Source: Bacillota bacterium (lineage in GTDB: Bacteria; Bacillota; Clostridia; Peptostreptococcales; Anaerovoracaceae). From it: a stretch of 19,869 nt of DNA. The position numbers and the translations under genes are program-made. This document shows, one piece after another, positions 7,544 through 14,427 of this stretch. Each line of letters opens with the position of its first letter. The stretch's first letter is position 1. The notes beneath the pieces are model-generated. The model saw only the letters and a list, made by a program, of their open reading frames with translations. It made no database searches and had not been told where the DNA came from. The stretch lies in NCBI GenBank assembly GCA_016281165.1, contig JAEEIC010000261.1:1-19869 (forward strand), read 5' to 3'.

Positions 7544-9488
7544 CGATAAGAACAAGGCTCCGCAGCAGGCGCAGGCTCCCGCTCCCGGCAGAGGGCCCGG
7601 CGGAAGAGCGGCGGCCCAGGGCAGGATACGCATTCCCAAGGGCAGCGGAAAGACTATAAAAAGAGTCGTCTCATATATAGGAAAAGGCTACAGCCTGACT
7701 TTCGTCTCCGCCCTCATCTGCATGGGCGTCGCCTCTTTGGTGAGCGTAAGGGCCTCGCTCTTCATGCGCACCCTGATAGACGACTACATCCAGCCCCTCG
7801 TCCTGCAGAAGGCCCCGGTCTTCACGGGGCTCCTCAAGGAACTGATGTTCATGGCCTCGATCTACGCCGTGGGCATCGCCGCGAACCTCGCCAACAACCT
7901 GCTGATGGCGAAGATGTCTCAGGGCGTCCTGAGGAAGGTCAGGGGAGAGATGTTCGACAGGATGCAGACTCTTCCCATCGCCTACTTCGACACCCACCCC
8001 TACGGCGACATCATGTCGCGCTTCACCAATGACACCGACACCATGAGGCAGATGCTCTCGCAGAGCATCCCCAGCGTGGTCTCCTCGCTGATCACCATCG
8101 TCGCGGTCCTGGTCTCGATGATCAGGATCAGCCCGCTGCTCACCCTGGTGCAGCTGGCGGGAGTCGCGGTGATGTACTTCGTCACCATGACCCTGGGCGG
8201 ACGCTCTGCTGTGTTCTACGGCAGGAGGCAGGCGGCCCTGGGCGGCATGAACGCCCATATAGAGGAGATGATCAACGGGCAGAAGGTGGTCAAGGTCTTC
8301 TGCTACGAGGAGAGGGCCAAGGCCGACTTCAGCGAGAGGAACGAGGACCTGAGGAAGACGACCACCACGGCCAACATACTGGCCAACATGCTGATGCCCA
8401 TCATGGGCAACATGAGCAACGTGATCTACGCGATCCTTGCCCTCACCGGCGGCCTGCTGGCCATCAGGGGAGGCGGCCTGCTGACCCTGGGCTCGATAGC
8501 CTCCTTCCTCACTCTCTCCAAGAACTTCAACCGCCCGGTCTCGCAGATCTCCCAGCAGATCAACTCGGTGGTCATGGCCCTGGCGGGAGCGCAGAGAGTC
8601 TTCGATCTGATAGACGAAAAGCCCGAGGAAGACGAGGGTGACGTAACTCTTATTAATGTAAACGTCGCCGAAGACGGAAGCCTTTCCGAGACTGAGGACT
8701 TCACCGGAGCCTGGGCCTGGAAGGTCCCGCAGAAGCCCGGGAGCCCCGAGCTCGTGCGCCTTAAGGGCGACGTGCGCATGAAGGACGTCGACTTCAGCTA
8801 CGTTCCCGAGAGGCAGATACTTTACGATATCAACCTCTACGCCAAGCCCGGCCAGAAGATCGCCTTCGTCGGCTCCACCGGCGCCGGCAAGACCACCATC
8901 ACCAACCTGATAAACCGCTTCTACGATATCCAGGACGGCCAGATCACCTACGACGGCATAGACATCAAGCGCATCAAGAAGAAGAACCTGAGGAAGTCCC
9001 TGGGCATGGTGCTCCAGGACGTCAACCTCTTCACCGGCACCATCAGGGACAACATCCGCTACGGCAGGCTCAGCGCCACCGACGAGGAGGTCGTCGAAGC
9101 CGCGAAGCTCGCTAACGCCCACAGCTTCATCGAGAAGCTGCCCGAGGGCTACGATACCGTGATCTCCGGCACCGGCAGCCAGCTCTCGCAGGGCCAGTGC
9201 CAGCTGATCTCCATCGCCCGCTGCGCCGTCGCCAACCCGCCGGTGATGATACTTGACGAGGCGACCAGCAGCATAGATACCAGGACCGAGGCCCTGATAC
9301 AGTCCGGCATGGACAGCCTCATGCACGGTCGCACGGTCTTCGTCATCGCCCACAGGCTCTCCACGGTGCAGAACTCCAACGCCATCATGGTCCTGGAAAA
9401 GGGCCGCATCGTGGAAAGGGGCGACCACGACGACCTCATCGCCCAGAAGGGCCGCTACTACCAGCTCTACACCGGCAGGGCGGAATAG
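7530..9488 (+). CDS. ABC exporter half-transporter, catalytic-site subunit
   Basis: The 652-residue product is the partner half-transporter. Walker A is GSTGAGKTT (448-456), Walker B ends in ILDEATSS with the catalytic E577, and the switch histidine is H608 (VIAHRLST). Its own signature is LSQGQ (552-556) instead of LSGGQ. The complementary pattern predicts one active ATP site (this Walker A/B with the partner's FSGGQ) and one degenerate site. Compared with the partner it has a cytoplasmic N-terminal tail of about 45 residues rich in Q, A, P and G, and a Trp-containing insert between the membrane and ATPase parts (about 369-410, with GAWAWK). I chose the ATG at 7530, which sits five bases after GGAGGTGA, rather than the GTG at 7521. 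It overlaps the upstream gene by 14 bases, suggesting coupled translation and balanced subunits. Confidence 0.93.
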   Translation: MPQNNDKNKAPQQAQAPAPGRGPGGRAAAQGRIRIPKGSGKTIKRVVSYIGKGYSLTFVSALICMGVASLVSVRASLFMRTLIDDYIQPLVLQKAPVFTGLLKELMFMASIYAVGIAANLANNLLMAKMSQGVLRKVRGEMFDRMQTLPIAYFDTHPYGDIMSRFTNDTDTMRQMLSQSIPSVVSSLITIVAVLVSMIRISPLLTLVQLAGVAVMYFVTMTLGGRSAVFYGRRQAALGGMNAHIEEMINGQKVVKVFCYEERAKADFSERNEDLRKTTTTANILANMLMPIMGNMSNVIYAILALTGGLLAIRGGGLLTLGSIASFLTLSKNFNRPVSQISQQINSVVMALAGAQRVFDLIDEKPEEDEGDVTLINVNVAEDGSLSETEDFTGAWAWKVPQKPGSPELVRLKGDVRMKDVDFSYVPERQILYDINLYAKPGQKIAFVGSTGAGKTTITNLINRFYDIQDGQITYDGIDIKRIKKKNLRKSLGMVLQDVNLFTGTIRDNIRYGRLSATDEEVVEAAKLANAHSFIEKLPEGYDTVISGTGSQLSQGQCQLISIARCAVANPPVMILDEATSSIDTRTEALIQSGMDSLMHGRTVFVIAHRLSTVQNSNAIMVLEKGRIVERGDHDDLIAQKGRYYQLYTGRAE

Positions 9489-9518
9489 GGAGCGCCCCGC
9501 GTAAACAAAGATCACCAG

Positions 9519-9558
9519 GAGCTGTCCGCGTCTGCATGGCGGGCAGCTCTTTTTATTT
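9519..9558 (+). terminator. Rho-independent terminator of the ABC exporter operon
   Basis: An 11-bp stem pairs GAGCTGTCCGC (9519-9529) with GCGGGCAGCTC (9539-9549), including one G-U pair, and is followed by TTTTTATTT. It lies 30 bases after the second exporter gene and closes that operon. Confidence 0.88.
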
Positions 9559-9582
9559 GAGAGCGCCCCGGGCGGCAGGCAG

Positions 9583-9760
9583 GCGTGCAGGCGTTCCGCC
9601 GGGCGGAGGGAGCATAAAACGAAAGGTATCCTGCCATGTAGCGGGCGTGCAGGCGTTCTTCCGGGCGGAGGGAGCATAAAGCGAAAGGTATCCTGCCGTG
9701 TAGCGGGCGTGCAGGCGTTCTGCCGGCTGACTGGCGCATAGGCGTTCCGCCGGCCTGCGG
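9583..9760. repeat. 62-bp tandem repeat, two full copies and a decayed third
   Basis: Copies at 9583-9644 and 9645-9706 differ at only 4 of 62 positions. A third copy starts at 9707 (GCGTGCAGGCGTTCT), then diverges after about 20 bases, with GGCGTTCCGCCGG reappearing at 9741-9753. The unit contains GGCGGAGGGAGCATAAA and GAAAGGTATCCTGCC. Since 62 is not a multiple of three, the reading frame shifts every copy, which argues against a coding repeat. Copies are contiguous with no spacers. The function is unknown. Confidence 0.9.
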
Positions 9761-10213
9761 AGCGGGATCGTGTCCGGCCCCGCGGGGCTGCCGGAAAGGC
9801 GCCGAAACGGCCGATCCTTATCAAATAACGCAAAAAAGAGGATAAAAAACACAAAAAACAGATACGGCTCCGGCGAGATAGCCGTTTGAGCGGCTCCGGC
9901 CAAGCTTTTTTTCGAAAATGTCCCGTTAAAACGAAAATTACGCAGTTGTTTCGGCCAAAACATGCCAAGAAACTGCTATCTTTATTTATTTGGGGACGAA
10001 CGTTCTTATCATCTGAACGGAATTCCGCGATAAAAAACACAATGGACTGCGCACGGGGCTGCGCGCATTTTTAGAATAGACTGCGCGTGAGGTCGAACGC
10101 ATTTTCAGAGCATTCGCCCGCCGGGCGGGAAGGGACGGCAGCGGCAGCCGCGCCCCGCGGCTGCATATCATACCGGGTCGCTGCTGAGCATTGATCGCTC
10201 TGGCCTGGAAATA
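9761..10213. other. Gene-free structured intergenic stretch
   Basis: No reading frame here has a ribosome binding site and credible composition. The stretch is A-rich in places (9830-9862 and 10029-10042) and has an exact 14-base direct repeat, GATAAAAAACACAA, at 9841-9854 and 10029-10042. A hairpin at 9864-9885 (ACGGCT with AGCCGT) faces T-rich sequence when read leftward. A degenerate 34-bp tandem pair spans 10041-10108. Strong short hairpins occur at 10144-10164 (GCAGCCGC with GCGGCTGC) and around 10119-10131 (CCCGCC-G-GGCGGG). It could be decayed repeat sequence, a structured RNA, or both; nothing visible decides this. Confidence 0.5.
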
Positions 10214-10242
10214 TTGACTGAACGCCAAATAAGAGTTATCCT
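10214..10242 (+). promoter_or_regulatory. Candidate promoter of the pyrimidine salvage operon
   Basis: TTGACT (10214-10219), a 17-base spacer and TATCCT (10237-10242) form a plausible housekeeping promoter. The -10 box lies inside the left arm of the palindrome at 10227-10270, so a protein bound there would block RNA polymerase. The call rests on hexamer similarity only. Confidence 0.4.
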
Positions 10243-10270
10243 TATATCAGATAAAGGATAACTCTTATTT
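10227..10270. promoter_or_regulatory. Long near-perfect palindrome, probable operator or leader hairpin
   Basis: AAATAAGAGTTATCCTT (10227-10243) is exactly complementary to 10254-10270, and the 10-base centre extends the pairing as TAT-CAG-ATA with one bulged A. The total is about 20 bp. It lies 67 bases upstream of the DUF1836 start and overlaps the putative -10 box. Its AT-rich sequence stands out from the GC-rich surroundings. An operator for the adjacent MerR-like DUF1836 protein is the favoured reading; a terminator is possible because TTTT follows, but no rightward gene lies within 700 bases upstream. Confidence 0.55.
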
Positions 10271-10337
10271 TGTAACAGGGTCTGTGTGAACACATAGTCC
10301 CGGCGCTCAAATATAAACTTTGATCCAGGAGGAAAGC

Positions 10338-10943
10338 ATGCGCTACGAGTATTTCGCGGTAAAGCTGGCCGAAGATTATCTGAAGAAGGGCATAGTCGAG
10401 GGCGATGATTATCCCGAGATGGACCTTTACATCGATCAGCTGGTCGCCTGCCTCAACAAGGAGCTGGAGCTCTACCGGACGGGCGACGACGGCCCGGTGA
10501 CCAAGGCCATGGTCAGCAACTACACCAAACACAAGATGATCCCCGGTCCCGCGGGCAGGAAATACGGCAAGGACCATCTGCTCTTCATGACCATCGTCTT
10601 CTATCTCAAGAACAGCCTCAGCATGGACCAGATCAGGAAGCTGATGGCGCCCCTGCTCGCCAATTACGAATCCGAATGGGACGATACCATCGACGTCGCG
10701 AAGATGTACAAGGCCTTCGCGGATTTCACGCGGGAAGAGGAGGCCGGCCTTCCCGACCGCATCTCCCAGCGGATCAGGGACGTGAAGAAGCTCTGCTCCA
10801 GATATGAGGCCGAGGACGACACCTCTGAGCTTCTGACCCTCATCGTCAGCCTCATCATGGAGTCCTACGCGGAGCGCTTCATCGCCGAGAGGCTGCTCGA
10901 CGAGTATTTCGCCGGGCAGGTAAAGAAGAGGAAGAACGAATGA
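10338..10943 (+). CDS. DUF1836 family protein, putative MerR-like regulator of the salvage operon
   Basis: The 201-residue product matches the DUF1836 family. The diagnostic block is PEMDLYIDQLVACLNKEL (26-43) followed by PVTKAMVSNYTKHKMIPGP (53-71), RKYGKDHLLFMTIVFYLKN (74-92) and SLSMDQIRKLMAPL (93-106). This arrangement resembles the winged helix-turn-helix of MerR-type DNA-binding proteins. The remaining half (about 110-201) is charged and helical, likely for dimerisation or effector sensing. The ATG at 10338 follows AGGAGGAAAGC; the in-frame TTG at 10320 lies upstream of that site and is rejected. Its stop overlaps the cytidine deaminase start by four bases (ATGA). Position at the head of the operon behind a palindrome suggests it regulates that operon, which is inference. 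Few family members have been studied. Confidence 0.85.
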   Translation: MRYEYFAVKLAEDYLKKGIVEGDDYPEMDLYIDQLVACLNKELELYRTGDDGPVTKAMVSNYTKHKMIPGPAGRKYGKDHLLFMTIVFYLKNSLSMDQIRKLMAPLLANYESEWDDTIDVAKMYKAFADFTREEEAGLPDRISQRIRDVKKLCSRYEAEDDTSELLTLIVSLIMESYAERFIAERLLDEYFAGQVKKRKNE

Positions 10944-11377
10944 TGGATGAAAAGACTGCTGAGATGCTGGCCGAAAAGGCTCTGAAGGCGCGTGAGAGCT
11001 CCTACTGCCCCTATTCGGGCTTCGCGGTGGGGGCGGCCCTGCTCGCGGCTGACGGCCGCGTCTACACGGGCTGCAACATAGAGAACGCGGCCTTCGGTCC
11101 TTCAGTCTGCGCGGAGAGAGTCGCCGTCTTCAAGGCGGTGAGCGAGGGCGTGAGGGGATTCAAGGCCCTGGCGGTGGCGGGAGGTCCCGCGGGAAAGCCC
11201 GCTTCTTCGCTCTGCACCCCCTGCGGGGTCTGCAGGCAGGTCCTGACCGAGTTCTGCGCTCCCTCCTTCCCCGTCGTCTGCGCCTTTACGGACGAGGAGG
11301 GCGCGAAGACAGAATGGCGGATCATGAGCCTGGGGGAGCTGCTCCCCGAGAGCTTCGGACCGGGAAATCTTGAGTGA
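10940..11377 (+). CDS. cdd: Cytidine deaminase
   Basis: The 145-residue product is a homotetrameric-type, three-cysteine zinc cytidine deaminase, converting (deoxy)cytidine to (deoxy)uridine in the cytoplasm. Substrate-binding CNIENAAFG (45-53) is followed by the catalytic CAERVA, with zinc ligand C57 and proton-shuttling E59, and by PCGVCRQ with zinc ligands C95 and C98. The length is typical for the class. The start at 10940 overlaps the DUF1836 stop as ATGA; a second ATG at 10943 is in frame and equally possible. GAGGAAG upstream serves as ribosome binding site. It feeds uridine to the phosphorylase encoded 23 bases downstream. Confidence 0.96.
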   Translation: MMDEKTAEMLAEKALKARESSYCPYSGFAVGAALLAADGRVYTGCNIENAAFGPSVCAERVAVFKAVSEGVRGFKALAVAGGPAGKPASSLCTPCGVCRQVLTEFCAPSFPVVCAFTDEEGAKTEWRIMSLGELLPESFGPGNLE

Positions 11378-11400
11378 GATAAAATGAAAGGAGCGAAACC

Positions 11401-12174
11401 ATGGAAGGTCTTGATCATCAGTTCCACATAAACTGCGACGCGTCCGAGATCGGGCGCTACGTCATCATCCCGGGCGATCCCGACAGGGTCCCGGCCATCG
11501 CCGCCCTGCTGGACGACGCCCATCCGGTGGTGAGGGTGAGGGAATTCAACGTATATACGGGCCATCTTCTGGGCGAGCAGGTCACGGTCTGCTCCTCCGG
11601 CATAGGCGGCCCCTCGGCCTCCATCGCCATGGAGGAGCTGCACAACATGGGCGCCGACACCTTCATACGCTGCGGCACCTGCGGCGGCATCGACCTGGAC
11701 GTCAGCGCGGGCGACGTGGTCGTGGCCAAGGCCTCGGTGCGCTACGAGCATACCTCGAGGGAGTACGCTCCCATAGAATATCCGGCGGCCGCGGATCTCG
11801 ACATCACCCTGGCCTTGAGAGAGGCTTCGGAAGAGCTGGGCTACCGCACCCACGTGGGCGTCGCCCAGTGCAAGGATTCCTTCTACGGCCAGCACGATCC
11901 GAAGAAGAGTCCGGTCTCTTACGAGCTCCTGAACCTCTGGGAGGCCTGGAAGAGGCTCAAGGTCAAATGCTCGGAGATGGAATCCGCCGCTCTCTTCGTC
12001 GTCGCCGACGCGATAGGCGCGCGCTGCGGAGCCTGCTTCCACGTGATATGGAACCAGGAGAGGGAGGCCGCGGGCCTGCCCCAGGACAGGATCATGGACA
12101 CCTCCGCCGCCGTCAGGGTATCGGTCGAGGCGATGAAGAAGGTCATAGAGGCCGACAGGAGAAAGGGCAGATAG
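11401..12174 (+). CDS. udp: Uridine phosphorylase (nucleoside phosphorylase family)
   Basis: The 257-residue product is a hexameric-type nucleoside phosphorylase that splits uridine or deoxyuridine with phosphate into uracil and (deoxy)ribose-1-phosphate. Visible landmarks are PGDPDRV (24-30) with phosphate-contacting G25 and R29, R48 in VREF, CSSGIGGPSASIAMEEL (64-80), the phosphate-loop R90 in IRCGTCGG, and the ribose-binding EMESAAL (192-198). The overall pattern follows uridine rather than purine nucleoside phosphorylases, for example APIEYPAAADLD and THVGVAQCKDSFY. AAGGAG lies seven bases before the start. The stop abuts the deoC start codon with no gap. Activity on other nucleosides cannot be excluded. 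Confidence 0.92.
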   Translation: MEGLDHQFHINCDASEIGRYVIIPGDPDRVPAIAALLDDAHPVVRVREFNVYTGHLLGEQVTVCSSGIGGPSASIAMEELHNMGADTFIRCGTCGGIDLDVSAGDVVVAKASVRYEHTSREYAPIEYPAAADLDITLALREASEELGYRTHVGVAQCKDSFYGQHDPKKSPVSYELLNLWEAWKRLKVKCSEMESAALFVVADAIGARCGACFHVIWNQEREAAGLPQDRIMDTSAAVRVSVEAMKKVIEADRRKGR

Positions 12175-12870
12175 ATGGAAGTCTCGGAGATACTGAAGCG
12201 CTGCGATCACACCCTGCTGGCCCAGGACAGCACCTGGGAGCAGATCAGGCAGATATGCGACGACGGCATAAAGTACGGCTGCGCCTCGGTCTGCATCCCG
12301 CCCGCGTTCGTGAAAAGGGCGAAGGAATACGTGGGGGAACGGATCCCGGTCTGCACCGTGATCGGTTTTCCCAACGGTTACAACACTCCCGAGGTCAAGG
12401 CCTTTGAGGCCGCCGACGCGGTGAGGAACGGGGCGGACGAGATCGACATGGTCATAAACGTGGGAGCCCTGAAGGACGGAGATTTTGACTATGTGAAGGA
12501 CGAGATTGCCCTGGTGAGGGCCGCCTGCCCCGGCAAAGTACTCAAGGTCATAATCGAGACCTGCCTCCTCACGGAGCGCGAGAAGGCCGTCATGTGCGTG
12601 CTCGCGGACAGGGCGGGAGCCGATCTCGTCAAGACCTCGACGGGATTTTCCAAAGGCGGCGCGACCCACGAAGACGTGATAAAGCTCAGGGAATACATAG
12701 ACGCGATCAACGAGGCGGGCAGGCTCAGGGGCCGCGGGGAGCTCGGGCTCAAGGCTTCGGGCGGCATAAAGGATCTTGAGGACGCGGCCCTCTACATAAA
12801 AGAAGGCGCCGACAGGCTCGGCACCAGCAGGGTCGTAAAAGCCGCCAAAGCATTGGAAGATGAGGCCTGA
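12175..12870 (+). CDS. deoC: Deoxyribose-phosphate aldolase
   Basis: The 231-residue product is a class I aldolase that cleaves 2-deoxyribose-5-phosphate to acetaldehyde and glyceraldehyde-3-phosphate. The Schiff-base lysine is K153 in DLVKTSTGFSKGGAT; the supporting residues are D91 (DEIDMVINVG) and K193 (GLKASGGIK). The length is close to the usual bacterial form. Its ATG follows the udp TAG directly, and AAAGGG about eight bases upstream is the likely ribosome binding site, so translation is probably coupled. It is the last gene of the salvage operon, followed within 20 bases by a terminator. The phosphopentomutase needed to convert the 1-phosphate to the 5-phosphate is not in the window. 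Confidence 0.96.
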   Translation: MEVSEILKRCDHTLLAQDSTWEQIRQICDDGIKYGCASVCIPPAFVKRAKEYVGERIPVCTVIGFPNGYNTPEVKAFEAADAVRNGADEIDMVINVGALKDGDFDYVKDEIALVRAACPGKVLKVIIETCLLTEREKAVMCVLADRAGADLVKTSTGFSKGGATHEDVIKLREYIDAINEAGRLRGRGELGLKASGGIKDLEDAALYIKEGADRLGTSRVVKAAKALEDEA

Positions 12871-12883
12871 AAAGCGATGAAGG

Positions 12884-12924
12884 AGCCCGCGGCCGTTCTG
12901 CCGGCGCGGCCCCGGGCTGTTTTT
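12884..12924 (+). terminator. Rho-independent terminator of the salvage operon
   Basis: AGCCCGCGGCCG (12884-12895) pairs with CGGCCCCGGGCT (12907-12918) with one mismatch, followed by GTTTTT. It ends the rightward operon ten bases before the stop codon of the convergent cbiP gene. Leftward, no T-run follows the hairpin, so it is not clearly a terminator for the cobalamin operon. Confidence 0.86.
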
Positions 12925-12933
12925 CCGCGTCCG

Positions 12934-14427
12934 TCATGAGCGCGGCTCAAAGGCCGGGCGTCCTCTCTGGACCTCTCTGTTTATTATACGGTATATCAGA
13001 TCCATATCGAGGCTCTGCCTCAGGACGTCCGCCAGTATGTCATACTGGCGGTCTTTGTACGTCTTGATATCGACGCCGCCCGCGCTCTCAAAGCTCAGGC
13101 CTTTCTTCTCAAAAAGCGTCCTGACTATGGCTTCGCTTACAGCGGCGCTGTCGAAGAGGCCGTGGATATAGGTGCCGTAGACGTTGTTTTTGCCCGTAAG
13201 AGGGGGCAGCTCCCCGCTCTTCCCCATGTGTATCTCGTAGCCCTCGTAATCGAGTCCGTTGAGGGAAGAGAGCAGCCCGCTCACGCCTTCAAGGCGGCCG
13301 CTGACGCGGGACTGGGTCTTTTCGCCCGTGAAGACGGTCACGCTGTCCAGAAGGCCCATGCCGGCTAAGGAGGCAGGGGAGGGCGATTCAATGCCCTTAG
13401 GATCTTCTATCGCGCGGCCCAGCATCTGAAAGCCTCCGCAGACGCCGAAGATGAGGGTCCCGCTGCCCGCGGCCCTGAGCGCCGCGCCCTCAAGACCGCT
13501 CTGCCGCAGCCATCTCAGATCTTCGGCGGTGCTCTTGGTGCCCGGGATGATGATCATGTCGGGGCTGCCGAGCTCCGCCAGCCTGCTCACGTAGCGCAAA
13601 GAGACGCCCTCAAAGCGCTCGAAGGGCGAAAAGTCAGTGAAATTCGAGATGCGGGGGAGCCTGATGACGGCGATGTCGACGAGCGCGGGCGCGCTCCTCT
13701 TCTCAAAGCGTCCGGAGAGGCTGTCCTCGTCGTCTATATCGACCCTCGCGTAGGGAACGACCCCCGCCACGGGCACGCCGCAGAGCTCTTCGAGCGTCTT
13801 GAGGCCGGGCTCGAGGATGGACACGTCCCCCCTGAACTTGTTGATGACGAGGCCTTTGACGCGGGCTCTCTCCTCTTCTTCGAGCAGGGCGACGGTGCCG
13901 TAGAGCTGGGCGAAGACCCCGCCGCGGTCTATGTCGCCGACGAGCAGGACCGGGGCGTCGACCATCTTCGCCAGGCCCATGTTGACTATGTCGTCAGCCT
14001 TGAGATTGATCTCCGCCGGGCTGCCCGCGCCCTCGATGACGATGACGTCGTGCTCCGCGGCCAGGCTGTCGTAAGCCCTCATGATATCGGGTATCAGTTC
14101 CTTCTTTTTTTTGAAGTACTCGGAAGCCCTCATGTTCCCCAGGACATGTCCGTTCACTATGACCTGGCTGCCCACTTCGGTGGTGGGCTTGAGGAGCACG
14201 GGGTTCATGCGCTTGTCGGGCTCTACCCCCGCCGCTTCGGCCTGCACTGCCTGCGCCCGGCCCATCTCGCCGCCGCCCTTCGTGATGTATGAATTGAGGG
14301 CCATGTTCTGGCTCTTGAAGGGGCAGACCTTGAGGCCGTCCTGTCTGAGCAGGCGGCAGAGGCCGGCCGCGATCAGGCTCTTGCCGGCGTTCGACATGGT
14401 GCCCTGTATCATGATGTTCCTAGTCAT
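12934..14427 (-). CDS. cbiP: Cobyric acid synthase (glutamine-dependent)
   Basis: The 497-residue product (CbiP, called CobQ in the aerobic pathway) amidates side chains b, d, e and g of adenosylcobyrinic acid a,c-diamide using glutamine and ATP. The N-terminal dethiobiotin-synthetase-like ATPase domain shows GTMSNAGKS (9-17), CPFKSQNMALNS (35-46) and IEGAGSPAEINL (131-142). The C-terminal class I glutamine amidotransferase domain shows nucleophile C330 (FGVCGGFQMLG) and H422 (GTYIHGLFD). The length is normal. GGAGG lies eight bases before the ATG. The start overlaps the stop of the upstream cobD by eight bases. It is the last gene of this leftward operon. Confidence 0.96.
   Translation of the reverse strand: MTRNIMIQGTMSNAGKSLIAAGLCRLLRQDGLKVCPFKSQNMALNSYITKGGGEMGRAQAVQAEAAGVEPDKRMNPVLLKPTTEVGSQVIVNGHVLGNMRASEYFKKKKELIPDIMRAYDSLAAEHDVIVIEGAGSPAEINLKADDIVNMGLAKMVDAPVLLVGDIDRGGVFAQLYGTVALLEEEERARVKGLVINKFRGDVSILEPGLKTLEELCGVPVAGVVPYARVDIDDEDSLSGRFEKRSAPALVDIAVIRLPRISNFTDFSPFERFEGVSLRYVSRLAELGSPDMIIIPGTKSTAEDLRWLRQSGLEGAALRAAGSGTLIFGVCGGFQMLGRAIEDPKGIESPSPASLAGMGLLDSVTVFTGEKTQSRVSGRLEGVSGLLSSLNGLDYEGYEIHMGKSGELPPLTGKNNVYGTYIHGLFDSAAVSEAIVRTLFEKKGLSFESAGGVDIKTYKDRQYDILADVLRQSLDMDLIYRIINREVQRGRPAFEPRS

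Noticed and set aside
9583..9760. CRISPR array
   Set aside because: Repeat units are 62 bases and directly contiguous, with no unique spacers, and no cas genes are in the window.
7671..10040. A very long open frame on the minus strand across the second ABC gene and the following gap
   Set aside because: It lies opposite a strongly conserved ABC transporter in GC-rich DNA, where opposite frames stay open by chance. Its product is low-complexity with no recognisable motif and no ribosome binding site.
9886..10074. A small gene encoding 62 residues in the intergenic gap
   Set aside because: No Shine-Dalgarno sequence precedes the ATG, the composition is arbitrary, and it runs through the A-rich direct repeat and the degenerate 34-bp repeat.
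12884..12924. A bidirectional terminator also ending the cobalamin operon
   Set aside because: Read leftward, the hairpin is not followed by a T-run, and it lies beyond the cbiP stop without other terminator features.
12871..12940. A cobalamin riboswitch near cbiP
   Set aside because: This is the 3' end of the operon; no B12-box-like or multi-stem leader structure is visible here or in the other gaps.
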